A DNA stretch of 64,000 nucleotides from the NCBI RefSeq assembly GCF_018882445.1, contig NZ_JACVOM010000004.1:62001-126000 (forward strand), in the 5' to 3' direction. How positions within the stretch are numbered: position 1 is the stretch's first letter; every line of letters starts with the position of its first letter. A program made the position numbers and the translations under genes. The notes below the pieces were generated by a model. It had not been told where the DNA came from, did no database searches, and saw only the letters and a program-made list of their open reading frames with translations. This document shows, in pieces, positions 49,797 through 58,014 of the stretch. The stretch comes from Polynucleobacter sp. 15G-AUS-farblos (GTDB lineage: Bacteria > Pseudomonadota > Gammaproteobacteria > Burkholderiales > Burkholderiaceae).

Positions 49797-50095
49797 GCTA
49801 CGCGCTTTTTTGCAGCTGGACGCTTCGCAGCAGCTTTTTTAGCAGCTGGACGCTTCTTAGCAGCAGGACGCTTTTTAGCAGCTACTTTTTTAGCAGCAGG
49901 CTTCTTAGCAGCTACACGCTTCTTAGCAGCAGGACGCTTTTTAGCAGCTACTTTTTTAGCAGCAGGCTTCTTAGCAGCTACACGCTTCTTAGCAGCAGGC
50001 TTCTTTTTAGCTACTTTTTTAGCAGCTGGTTTCTTAGCAGCTACTTTTTTAGCAGCTGGTTTTTTTGCAGCAGGTTTTTTCTTGGCGATTGCCAT
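49784..50095 (-). CDS. Histone H1-like (AlgP/HctB-type) lysine/alanine-rich DNA-binding protein, zero-frame part
   Basis: A 103-residue protein made almost wholly of Ala, Lys, Pro, Val and Arg in repeats such as PAAKKVAAKK. It resembles the C-terminal-domain-like bacterial H1 proteins that bind DNA and help organise the nucleoid. I start at the ATG at 50095, seven bases after AAGGAG; the ATG at 50101 is only one base from it. Two perfect 66-base copies (49853-49984) encode a duplicated 22-residue block. The frame ends at TAA right after an A9 tract, and the next 45 codons in the minus-one frame continue the protein. Zero-frame translation alone would lack the tail. Confidence 0.88.
   Translation of the reverse strand: MAIAKKKPAAKKPAAKKVAAKKPAAKKVAKKKPAAKKRVAAKKPAAKKVAAKKRPAAKKRVAAKKPAAKKVAAKKRPAAKKRPAAKKAAAKRPAAKKRVAKKK
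49786..49796 (-). other. A-AAA-AAG slippery sequence next to the zero-frame stop
   Basis: On the minus strand the zero frame reads GCA-AAA-AAA-AAG-TAA. A-AAA-AAG is the dnaX-type minus-one heptamer in exact phase, directly followed by the stop. The run is nine A residues. A 6-bp GCGGGC/GCCCGC stem occurs about 23 bases downstream, further than the usual spacing. Confidence 0.55.
49853..49984 (-). repeat. Perfect 66-bp tandem duplication within the H1-like gene
   Basis: Bases 49853-49918 and 49919-49984 are identical over 66 bases and encode two copies of RVAAKKPAAKKVAAKKRPAAKK minus-strand sequence blocks. Shorter degenerate repeats fill the rest of the gene. Such identity indicates a recent duplication or ongoing copy-number change. 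Confidence 0.9.
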
Positions 50096-50101
50096 AGTCA
50101 T

Positions 50102-50249
50102 GCTCCTTCACGTGAGGATTAGTACAAACTACCGATTAAGAAGACCCGACCATTCGTTTCCGCCTGGTTTTGCAACCGATTGGATCTGACGAGCGAGCCA
50201 TTCATCGGCGCACGGCTTGATGCTAAGTGCTGCACGCTAATGAATCCTG
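50102..50249. other. Spacer between nrdB and the H1-like gene: leader region, no gene seen
   Basis: Together with the nrdB terminator this forms a 325-base stretch (50102-50426) without a credible gene. It holds the AAGGAG ribosome site of the H1-like gene at its left edge. I looked for a minus-strand -35/-10 pair and found none I would defend. A 92-codon open frame here is cut by the terminator and looks random. Confidence 0.4.
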
Positions 50250-50283
50250 GAAAAAAAGCCGTGGTCCCAAAGGACAACGGCTT
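50250..50283 (-). terminator. Rho-independent terminator of nrdAB
   Basis: On the minus strand AAGCCGT-T-GTCC pairs with GGAC-C-ACGGCTT (one mismatch) around loop TTTG, followed by T7. It lies about 145 bases after the nrdB stop and would end the nrdA-nrdB transcript before the H1-like gene. Confidence 0.8.
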
Positions 50284-50426
50284 CTTAAATATGCTGTAAA
50301 AAATAGAGAGGGTAGACCAGGCACCCTTAATTAAGGGTTTTCGGATTTGAATCTTGTTTTGTTGACTTCTTAAACTATCCAACCGTCTAATCTCCAATTA
50401 ACCGACTGTGCGCTTTACTTACCTCA

Positions 50427-51605
50427 CTACTCCCAACTAAGCGCACCACCAGTTTGATACTCAATAACGCGTGTCTCAAAAAAGTTTCGTTCTTTCTTAA
50501 GATCAATCATTTCTGACATCCATGGGAATGGATTCTCTTCATTTGGGAACATCGCGTCAAGTCCTATTTGCAAACATCTGCGATTACAGATGTATCTTAG
50601 GTAACCTTTGAACATCGGCGCGTTCAATCCGAGCACTCCGCGAGGCATCGTATCTTCGGCATAACGGTACTCTAATTCGACTGCTTTTTCGAAGATGGAT
50701 TTAATCTCGTCTTTGAACTCGGAAGTCCATAACTGCGGGTTCTCCAGCTTGATTTGGTTAATCAAATCGATACCAAAATTGCAGTGCATAGACTCATCAC
50801 GAAGGATGTATTGATACTGCTCAGCAGCACCCGTCATTTTGTTTTGGCGACCCATTGCAAGTATTTGCGTAAAACCAACATAAAAGAACAATCCTTCCAT
50901 TACGCAAGCAAAAACAATCAGCGAACGAAGTAATTTTTGATCAGCTTCTAATGTGCCAGTCTTGAAATTTGGGTCAGTTAATACATCGATAAAGGGAATT
51001 AAGAACTGATCTTTGGCGCGAATTGACTCAATTTCGTTGTACGCGTTAAAGATTTCGGACTGATCTAAGCCCAAAGATTCCACAATATATTGGTAAGCGT
51101 GGGTATGAATAGCCTCCTCGAAAGCCTGACGCAATAAGTATTGGCGGCATTCTGGAGCGGTAATGTGGCGATAAGTACCCAAAACAATATTGTTAGCAGC
51201 CAAAGAATCTGCTGTAGTGAAGAAACCCAGATTGCGCTTAATGATGCGACGCTCATCTTCTGTCAGGCCATTTGGATCTTTCCAAAGCGCGATATCGCGA
51301 TTCATATTGATCTCTTGTGGCATCCAGTGGTTTGCACAACCAGCTAAATACTTCTCCCAAGCCCACTTATATTTAAATGGAACCAGCTGATTAACGTCGG
51401 TCTTGGCATTAATCACACGCTTATCAGCAGCATTGACACGCAAAGCTGCACCGCCAGATAAATTGGCTGCATTAGCTGGTGCTGCTGCTTGTGGCGCCAT
51501 TGCCACTTGATCTGGCTGTGGACGTTGTGGCTCCACTGCAACCGGCTGCGGTGCAATACCAGCTTTCGCTAGTGCTGGAGCCACTTCCTCTTCCCAATTC
51601 AACAT
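50427..51605 (-). CDS. nrdB: Class Ia ribonucleotide reductase, beta (radical) subunit
   Basis: Holds the diiron-tyrosyl radical used for deoxyribonucleotide synthesis. The 392-residue protein has the ligand-bearing helix [15 protein letters not shown], with Glu, His and the radical Tyr in E-x-x-H-x-x-x-Y spacing, and [14 protein letters not shown] for the second ligand set. The first 70 residues are a Pro/Ala/Gln-rich extension relative to E. coli NrdB. AGGAG precedes the ATG. It is 44 bases after nrdA and shares its NrdR-controlled promoter. Confidence 0.96.
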   Translation of the reverse strand: MLNWEEEVAPALAKAGIAPQPVAVEPQRPQPDQVAMAPQAAAPANAANLSGGAALRVNAADKRVINAKTDVNQLVPFKYKWAWEKYLAGCANHWMPQEINMNRDIALWKDPNGLTEDERRIIKRNLGFFTTADSLAANNIVLGTYRHITAPECRQYLLRQAFEEAIHTHAYQYIVESLGLDQSEIFNAYNEIESIRAKDQFLIPFIDVLTDPNFKTGTLEADQKLLRSLIVFACVMEGLFFYVGFTQILAMGRQNKMTGAAEQYQYILRDESMHCNFGIDLINQIKLENPQLWTSEFKDEIKSIFEKAVELEYRYAEDTMPRGVLGLNAPMFKGYLRYICNRRCLQIGLDAMFPNEENPFPWMSEMIDLKKERNFFETRVIEYQTGGALSWE

Positions 51606-51649
51606 AACTTTCTCCTAATTATTCTATTTATGGCCAATAAGCGAATCGC

Positions 51650-54631
51650 TTATTGACATGCTTCACATTCTTCAAAGCCAGCATCACCTGGGCGCATTGT
51701 GCAAACTGGACCATCCGCTTCAACTCCGCCGGCTGCGCTGGCAGCTGCTGCATCAGTACCATTTACACCGCCGCCACTAGAAACTGAATTCAATTGGCCA
51801 CTGGCAACGGTTGATTTCTCAACGTGTGTTGCAGCCATAGTGCGGAGGTAATAAGTCGTCTTCAAGCCACGTAACCAGGCCAACTTGTAGGTATCGTCCA
51901 ATTTCTTGCCAGAAGCGCCACCCATATAGATGTTGAGTGATTGCGCTTGGTCGATCCACTTTTGACGGCGGGAAGCTGCTTCAACCAACCAGCTTGGCTC
52001 TACTTCAAACGCAGTCGCGTACAAATCACGCAAATCTTGTGGAATGCGATCGATCTTAGACAAAGTGCCATCAAAGTACTTCAAATCCGCAATCATGACT
52101 TCATCCCAAAGGCCGCGATCCTTCAAATCACGCACTAAGTACTCATTCACCACTGTGAACTCACCAGAAAGGTTCGATTTCACAAACAAGTTCTGGAAAG
52201 TCGGCTCGATACAAGCTGAAACACCAATAATGTTAGAAATTGTTGCGGTAGGCGCAATCGCCACGCAATTGGAGTTACGCATACCGTGCTGCTTAATGCG
52301 CGCACGTAAACCGCTCCAATCCATAGTAGATGAGTTGTCTACCTCAACATAACCACCGCGCTCAGCTGCCAACATCGCTACTGAATCTTGCGGGAGAATG
52401 CCGCGATCCCATAAAGAGCCCTTATAGGTGCTGTAAACACCACGCTCTTCAGCCAGCTCACAAGAAGCTTGATAGGCGTAGTAGCAAACGGCTTCCATGG
52501 AGGAATCGGCAAACTTCACAGCCTCATCGCTAGCGTAAGGAATGCGTTGCATATGCAAGCAATCCTGGAAGCCCATGATGCCCATACCAACCGGACGATG
52601 CTTTAAGTTGGAATTACGCGCTTTTGCTACTGCGTAGTAGTTGATATCAATCACGTTATCCAACATACGCATGGCAGTGCGCACGGTTTTTTGGAGCTTC
52701 TCGTGATCCAAAATCATCTTGCCATTGGCATCGGTAGTCATGTGAGCTGTTAAGTTCACTGAACCAAGGTTACATACAGCGATTTCGCTCTCATTGGTAT
52801 TGAGGGTGATCTCAGTACACAAGTTAGAAGAGTGAACTACGCCAATATGCTGTTGTGGGCTACGAATATTGCAAGGGTCTTTGAAAGTGATCCATGGGTG
52901 GCCAGTTTCAAACAACATGCCGAGCATCTTGCGCCATAACTGTTGCGCTGGAATTCTACGGAATGGCTTTAGCTCACCACGATCTGCTTTTTGCTCATAG
53001 GCAACATAAGCCTCTTCAAACGCTCTACCGAATTTGTCATGCAAATCAGGCGTATTCGATGGGGAGAACAGAGTCCAATCGCCACCTTCCATGACACGCT
53101 TCATGAACAAGTCAGGAATCCAATTAGAGGTATTCATGTCGTGCGTACGGCGACGATCATCACCAGTGTTCTTACGCAACTCCAAGAACTCTTCAATATC
53201 TAAGTGCCATGTTTCCAAGTAGGCGCAAACTGCACCCTTACGCTTACCGCCTTGGTTCACAGCAACCGCAGTGTCGTTCACAACTTTTAAGAATGGCACC
53301 ACACCTTGAGATTTACCATTTGTACCTTTGATATGACTACCCAAGGCACGAACGTTGGTCCAGTCGTTACCCAAGCCACCTGCAAACTTAGACAACAAAG
53401 CATTTTCTTTTAATGCTTCGTAGATGCCATCAAGGTCATCATCCACAGTCGTCAAGTAGCAGCTAGAGAGCTGAGGACGAGTGGTTGCTGAATTAAACAA
53501 GGTTGGCGTGCTTGACATGAAATCAAATGTAGAAAGGATTTCATAGAACTCAATCGCACGACGCTCGCGATCCATCTCATTCAAAGACAAGCCCATCGCA
53601 ACACGCATGAAGAAGGCCTGTGGCATTTCAATGCGACGCTCCTCAATGTGCAAGAAATAGCGGTCATACAAAGTTTGTAAACCGAGGTAGTTGAACTGCA
53701 AGTCACGGCTTGCATTCAAGGCAGCAGCCAAACGTGGCAAGTCAAACTCACGCATGCGTGGATCTAACAATTCTGCAGAGATACCCTCGTTGATGTACTT
53801 CGCAAAGTAAGTGCTGTATTCAGCTTGTGTATCACCTTGCAAAACTTCTTTACCAAAAATCTCTTTACGAATGACGTGCATCAAAATACGTGCGGTCACC
53901 TGGCTGTAAGCAGGATCTTTTTCGATTAAGGTACGTGAAGCCAAAATAGCTGAGTCATAAACTTGAGCCATTGGCACACCATCGTACAAATTCTTAATGG
54001 TTTCAGTAATGATAGGTGTGGCATCAATGTTGTTACCCAAGCCTTCGCAAGCTGCTTCAATCACAGTACGCAAAGCGGCCATATCCAACCGCTTCTCTAC
54101 TCCGTTATCGGTTACTTTGATGCCAGACTCGCCGACTTCATTTGCAGTTTGTGTTTGCTGAGAAACTTCTTGTTGAGCGGCGCGCTCTTGGTTGCGCTTC
54201 TCACGGTACAAAACGTATGCACGGGCTACGTTGTGCTCACCACTGCGCATCAAGGCCAATTCAACTTGGTCCTGGATATCTTCAATGTGGAAAGTTCCGC
54301 CATTAGGACGGCTACGCAATAAAGCGCGTACTACTGAATGGGTTAATTGCTCTACTTGCTCGCGAACACGAGCAGAAGCTGCGCCTTGACCACCATTAAC
54401 TGCTAAAAATGCTTTTGTTACGGCAATCGCAATTTTGGATGGCTCGAAAGCCACAACTGAGCCATTACGGCGAATAATTTTGTAATCAGACAATTGGGTT
54501 GCCTGAGTACCACCAACACCACCAGCAACAAAACCGGCAGAAGGAGCCTGATTAATAGCTCCTGCAGGACTCATTCCTGGATTATTTGCACCAGAAGGTT
54601 GGCCTGCTGTTTGTGGATTAGCGTATGTCAT
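51650..54631 (-). CDS. nrdA: Class Ia ribonucleotide reductase, alpha (catalytic) subunit
   Basis: Reduces ribonucleoside diphosphates to deoxy forms. The 993-residue chain has a low-complexity N-terminus, an ATP-cone allosteric domain (IIRRNGSVVAFEPSKIAIAV, about residues 52-155) and the catalytic barrel with SSCYLTTVDDDLDGIYE, NLCTEITLNTNESEIAVCNLGSVN in part as NLCTEITLNTNE, and the YYLRTMAATHVEKST tyrosine region. The C-terminus ends ECEACQ, the mobile CxxC that re-reduces the active site. Upstream are two NrdR boxes and a sigma-70-like promoter. Confidence 0.97.
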   Translation of the reverse strand: MTYANPQTAGQPSGANNPGMSPAGAINQAPSAGFVAGGVGGTQATQLSDYKIIRRNGSVVAFEPSKIAIAVTKAFLAVNGGQGAASARVREQVEQLTHSVVRALLRSRPNGGTFHIEDIQDQVELALMRSGEHNVARAYVLYREKRNQERAAQQEVSQQTQTANEVGESGIKVTDNGVEKRLDMAALRTVIEAACEGLGNNIDATPIITETIKNLYDGVPMAQVYDSAILASRTLIEKDPAYSQVTARILMHVIRKEIFGKEVLQGDTQAEYSTYFAKYINEGISAELLDPRMREFDLPRLAAALNASRDLQFNYLGLQTLYDRYFLHIEERRIEMPQAFFMRVAMGLSLNEMDRERRAIEFYEILSTFDFMSSTPTLFNSATTRPQLSSCYLTTVDDDLDGIYEALKENALLSKFAGGLGNDWTNVRALGSHIKGTNGKSQGVVPFLKVVNDTAVAVNQGGKRKGAVCAYLETWHLDIEEFLELRKNTGDDRRRTHDMNTSNWIPDLFMKRVMEGGDWTLFSPSNTPDLHDKFGRAFEEAYVAYEQKADRGELKPFRRIPAQQLWRKMLGMLFETGHPWITFKDPCNIRSPQQHIGVVHSSNLCTEITLNTNESEIAVCNLGSVNLTAHMTTDANGKMILDHEKLQKTVRTAMRMLDNVIDINYYAVAKARNSNLKHRPVGMGIMGFQDCLHMQRIPYASDEAVKFADSSMEAVCYYAYQASCELAEERGVYSTYKGSLWDRGILPQDSVAMLAAERGGYVEVDNSSTMDWSGLRARIKQHGMRNSNCVAIAPTATISNIIGVSACIEPTFQNLFVKSNLSGEFTVVNEYLVRDLKDRGLWDEVMIADLKYFDGTLSKIDRIPQDLRDLYATAFEVEPSWLVEAASRRQKWIDQAQSLNIYMGGASGKKLDDTYKLAWLRGLKTTYYLRTMAATHVEKSTVASGQLNSVSSGGGVNGTDAAAASAAGGVEADGPVCTMRPGDAGFEECEACQ

Positions 54632-54702
54632 GTTGCTCCTGCTTATATATAGTTATTTGGACAAAAAATCGTTAAAAAACAATGGGGTATTGCGAGATTC
54701 AA

Positions 54703-54718
54703 ACACTACATCTAGTGT
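54703..54718 (-). promoter_or_regulatory. NrdR box 1 upstream of nrdA
   Basis: ACACTACATCTAGTGT has perfect 6-base arms (ACACTA/TAGTGT) and is close to the NrdR consensus ACACTATATATAGTGT. It lies downstream of the -10 element and 72 bases before nrdA. Confidence 0.85.
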
Positions 54719-54733
54719 TTCGAAGTGCATTAG

Positions 54734-54749
54734 GCACTAAGTATAGGGA
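54734..54749 (-). promoter_or_regulatory. NrdR box 2 overlapping the nrdA -10 element
   Basis: GCACTAAGTATAGGGA is a more degenerate NrdR box whose start is exactly 31 bases from box 1, about three helical turns, the arrangement known for NrdR tandem sites. It covers the -10 hexamer, so bound NrdR-(d)ATP would block RNA polymerase. Confidence 0.75.
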
Positions 54750-54768
54750 AATATTTAAGCTTTGGTAA
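54740..54768 (-). promoter_or_regulatory. Sigma-70-type promoter of nrdAB
   Basis: On the minus strand TTACCA (54768-54763), a 17-base spacer and TATACT (54745-54740) form a good sigma-70 promoter. The leader to the nrdA ATG would be about 100 bases. Confidence 0.7.
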
Positions 54769-54867
54769 GCTTTTTCTGATGAATATTTATAAGTATTTTT
54801 ACTAAGATTCATACTTATTTTGGGGTGATTTTGGTGCGTATTTTTAAGCCCTATTTAGGTAAAGGCT

Positions 54868-54890
54868 AGAAAAGTGAGCGTATGCTCACA
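54868..54890 (-). terminator. Short terminator-like hairpin after ampD
   Basis: On the minus strand GTGAGC and GCTCAC form a 6-bp stem around ATAC, followed by TTTTCT, 15 bases after the ampD stop. It would limit read-through into the nrdA promoter. Confidence 0.5.
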
Positions 54891-54903
54891 TACAAATTAC
54901 AGG

Positions 54904-55722
54904 CTAACGAGAATCAAGACCAAAAGGGAGTTTCTCTGAAGAGATGCCTGTCGCTTTTTGGAACTTTTTCCAATCAAATAATTTTCCTGGATCTGTTTTG
55001 CGTTCTGGTGCGATATCGCTATGACCAACAACCTGTAATTGCGGATTCATCTTATTTAACTCTGCCATCAGTTTTGCGAGAGCCTGGTACTGAGGCTCTT
55101 CAAAAACAGTATCCCCATCACCCTCTAGCTCGATACCAATAGAAAAATCATTGCATTTTTCTCTGCCCAGAAATGAGGAAACTCCGGCATGCCATGCCTT
55201 ATTTTGTGTAGAAACAAATTGAATTAATTTGCCAGCACGTGTAATTAAGAAGTGACTGGAAACTTTTTGGGAAGCAATCTCTTCAAAATAGGGATGCACT
55301 GAGGTATCTAAGTTATTTTGAAAAAAATCGATGATGTATTGACTTGATACTTGGCTTTTAAAACCGCCTGGAGGCAGGCTAATGTGATGAACTACAGCTA
55401 AGTCAGGCATGATGTTTTCGGGCCTGACATCTTGATTCGGAGAAATGCGCCATAACGCATCCCCTAACCAACCCCGCCCATCTATTGCATACAAATGTTC
55501 TTTGGAACAATAAAAACGGTCTTCAATGACCAGCGCATCAGAGGTTGGTAGGTGGACTTTACAAAACTCACATAAGACCATCGCTTCAGGTTCAGATACC
55601 GCCTTAGCCATAGCGGGCTTGGGTGTGGCGGTTTCTTGTTTCACTGCCTTTGCCTGTTTCTTATCTTTAAACCAAAGGCAAGACAGGACAATGCCTGCTA
55701 TTAAGAGAAGCCACTTAAGCAC
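54904..55722 (-). CDS. ampD: N-acetylmuramoyl-L-alanine amidase AmpD with N-terminal membrane/zinc-ribbon (PP0621-like) extension
   Basis: The C-terminal 190 residues are AmpD, which removes the stem peptide from anhydro-muropeptides in wall recycling: VVHHISLPPGGF with a zinc His, NDFSIGIELEGDG, and VVGHSDIAPERKTDPGKLFDW with the other ligands. The first 80 residues are foreign to AmpD: a membrane helix (residues 3-17) followed by basic residues, then CEFCKVHLP and FYCSKEH, a CxxC...CxxxH pattern like the small PP0621-family proteins often encoded next to ampD. The positive residues after the helix suggest the enzyme faces the cytoplasm. The product serves mpl. It follows the CcsA-like gene by three bases. 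Confidence 0.88.
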   Translation of the reverse strand: MLKWLLLIAGIVLSCLWFKDKKQAKAVKQETATPKPAMAKAVSEPEAMVLCEFCKVHLPTSDALVIEDRFYCSKEHLYAIDGRGWLGDALWRISPNQDVRPENIMPDLAVVHHISLPPGGFKSQVSSQYIIDFFQNNLDTSVHPYFEEIASQKVSSHFLITRAGKLIQFVSTQNKAWHAGVSSFLGREKCNDFSIGIELEGDGDTVFEEPQYQALAKLMAELNKMNPQLQVVGHSDIAPERKTDPGKLFDWKKFQKATGISSEKLPFGLDSR

Positions 55723-55725
55723 AGA

Positions 55726-56574
55726 TCACACTCTCTGAAGAATGACTTCCAACACAAAACGACTACCAACATAAGCAAGTAGCAGTGCAGTGTAAGCACT
55801 CAAAACCCATCGTATGGCTGCACGACCACGCAGACCAACGCGCCAACGCGCGATTAGCAAACCAGCAAATAAAAACCATGAAATTAAAGCAAAGATGGTT
55901 TTGTGATCAAACACCAATGGTTTTCCAAACAATGTTTGAGAAAATAGCAAACCCGAAAATACAGTCAAACTCAAGAGCGCAAAACCTACATAAAGTAAGT
56001 TGAATAAGAGGCTTTCCATCGTCATCAATGGCGGTAAATCTTCCAGCCAATGTGCAAAACGGCTATTCGGAATAATCGCCAGCTGGCGGTGCAAGGCCCG
56101 ATCTTGGATGCTCATCAACATCGCTTGCATCGCGGCCAAACTGAGCAAACCGACTGCAATTGTGGCAACGATGAAATGCCCCTTGAACCAAGGGTCAGCA
56201 ACTGCTTTTGGAGAAATTAAAATTCCAGGAAAAAGGCTAGGTAGTAATGAACACACCATGGCAAACAACACTGCTAGCCAACGCAAGCTGGAGATGGGCA
56301 AAAACCAAGATTGGAACCAATAGAAGGCAAGCCCTACCCAGACAATTAAGGATAAATCCTGGGCAAACCCAAACACAAAGCCCCGGTCAGTAAATACCGA
56401 GTCATGTAAGACAAGGCCGTGAACCACCAAAGCAAACAGAATAAAGCCCTGAATTAAGCCTACTGAGGCCGAAGACTCATCGCCGTCCTTTGATCTAAAA
56501 CTCAAAAAAAGCAAAAGAAGCAGATAAAGTGCGGGAGGAAGCAGTTCGAAAGCTGGGTGACCTAAAATATCCAT
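55726..56574 (-). CDS. CcsA/YpjD-like cytochrome c assembly family membrane protein
   Basis: A 282-residue protein with about eight membrane helices, of the cytochrome C assembly (CcmC/CcsA/YpjD) family. Features include the hydrophobic core around FIVATIAVGLLSLAAMQAML with a conserved His just before, and the region LVFDHKTIFALISWFLFAGLL with another His, positions that could coordinate haem. E. coli YpjD is a homologue of unsettled function. It lies head-to-head with ffh, only 20 bases between start codons, as in many proteobacteria. Confidence 0.82.
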   Translation of the reverse strand: MDILGHPAFELLPPALYLLLLLFLSFRSKDGDESSASVGLIQGFILFALVVHGLVLHDSVFTDRGFVFGFAQDLSLIVWVGLAFYWFQSWFLPISSLRWLAVLFAMVCSLLPSLFPGILISPKAVADPWFKGHFIVATIAVGLLSLAAMQAMLMSIQDRALHRQLAIIPNSRFAHWLEDLPPLMTMESLLFNLLYVGFALLSLTVFSGLLFSQTLFGKPLVFDHKTIFALISWFLFAGLLIARWRVGLRGRAAIRWVLSAYTALLLAYVGSRFVLEVILQRV

Positions 56575-56594
56575 CTGGAAAGTCTAATCGATAA

Positions 56595-57977
56595 ATGCTA
56601 GAAAACCTCACCGATCGTCTATCACGCGTTGTTAAAACAATGCGGGGGCAGGCCCGCCTTACCGAAGCCAATACCTCCGAGATGCTACGGGAGATCCGGC
56701 TAGCCTTGCTGGAGGCCGACGTAGCCCTCCCAGTAGTGAAATCCCTGTTAGAACAAATTAAATTTAAAGCCCTTGGCGAAGAAGTGGTTGGCAGTCTAAG
56801 CCCTGGTCAAGCATTAGTCGGCGTCGTACAACGTGAGCTCGCCCAAGTCATGCGGGGCGACAGTAATCAAAGTGGTGAGATCAATTTAGCGACCCAACCA
56901 CCTGCCGTGATTTTGATGGCCGGCCTTCAGGGAGCAGGTAAAACCACCTCTGTTGGAAAATTGGCAAAGTGGTTGCAAGAGAAGAAAAAGAAAAAAGTTC
57001 TAACGGTTTCTTGTGACGTCTATCGTCCTGCTGCTATTGAACAGTTAGAAACCGTTACCAAACAAGTTGGTGCTGAGTTTTTCCCCAGCAATATCAATCA
57101 AAAACCAAACGATATTGCGCTTGCTGCTTTAGATTGGGCCCGTCGTCATTACTTTGATGTTGTCTTAGTTGATACGGCCGGTCGCCTTGGTATCGATGAA
57201 GCACTCATGCAAGAAATTCAAACTTTGCATGCCAGCCTCAATCCAATTGAAACCTTGTTCGTGGTGGACGCCATGCTGGGTCAGGATGCGGTGAATACTG
57301 CAAAGGCCTTCCATGAAGCATTGCCATTAACCGGTGTGATTCTAACTAAGCTCGATGGTGATTCACGTGGCGGCGCAGCGCTTTCTGTTCGTCAAGTTAC
57401 CGGCGTACCACTCAAGTTTATTGGTGTAGCCGAAAAAATGGATGGCTTAGAGGCTTTTGATGCCGAGCGTATGGCCAATCGCATTCTGGGAATGGGCGAT
57501 ATTCTGGCGCTGGTTGAGCAAGCACAACAGCATGTGGATGTTGCCAAGGCAGAGAAGTTGGCCACCAAGATTTCTAAAGGTGGTTTTGATCTCGGAGATT
57601 TTCGCGATCAACTTCTACAAATGCAGAAGATGGGTGGCATGGCAAGTCTGATGGATAAGATGCCAAGTCAGGTTACTCAAGCTGCTTCAAAAGCAAACTT
57701 GAGCAATGCAGATAAACAGACTCAGCGGATGCGCGGAATTATTGACAGTATGACGCCACGCGAACGTAGCAAACCCGAATTACTAAAAGCCAGTCGTAAA
57801 CGTCGGATCGCTGCTGGTGCTGGGGTGGAAGTTCAAGAGGTCAATCGCCTCTTGGCTCAATTTGAGCAAATGCAAACCATGATGAAACAATTTAAGGGCG
57901 GGAAAATGGCTCGCACCATGGCCTCGATGGCTGCAAAAGGCGCAGCCAAAGGCATTGGCGGATTATTCAAGAAGTAA
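56595..57977 (+). CDS. ffh: Signal recognition particle protein Ffh
   Basis: GTPase that, with 4.5S RNA, brings nascent membrane proteins to FtsY. The 460-residue chain has the N domain, the P-loop GLQGAGKTTSVGKLAKWL near residue 110, DTAGRLGID, and TKLDGDSRGGAALS, followed by the Met-rich M domain (from about residue 300) with the MTPRERSKPELLKASRKRRI RNA-binding run. It is divergent from the CcsA-like gene across 20 bases and convergent with proS. The 4.5S RNA gene was not seen in the window. Confidence 0.98.
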   Translation: MLENLTDRLSRVVKTMRGQARLTEANTSEMLREIRLALLEADVALPVVKSLLEQIKFKALGEEVVGSLSPGQALVGVVQRELAQVMRGDSNQSGEINLATQPPAVILMAGLQGAGKTTSVGKLAKWLQEKKKKKVLTVSCDVYRPAAIEQLETVTKQVGAEFFPSNINQKPNDIALAALDWARRHYFDVVLVDTAGRLGIDEALMQEIQTLHASLNPIETLFVVDAMLGQDAVNTAKAFHEALPLTGVILTKLDGDSRGGAALSVRQVTGVPLKFIGVAEKMDGLEAFDAERMANRILGMGDILALVEQAQQHVDVAKAEKLATKISKGGFDLGDFRDQLLQMQKMGGMASLMDKMPSQVTQAASKANLSNADKQTQRMRGIIDSMTPRERSKPELLKASRKRRIAAGAGVEVQEVNRLLAQFEQMQTMMKQFKGGKMARTMASMAAKGAAKGIGGLFKK

Positions 57978-58014
57978 TTCGAAAAGAGGAAACTGGCTAA
58001 GCGTCACTCAGCCT

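Noticed and set aside
50119-50397. A 92-codon open frame on the minus strand between nrdB and the H1-like gene
   Set aside because: It spans the nrdAB terminator hairpin, has no ribosome site or recognisable domain, and its composition looks random. I treat it as chance.
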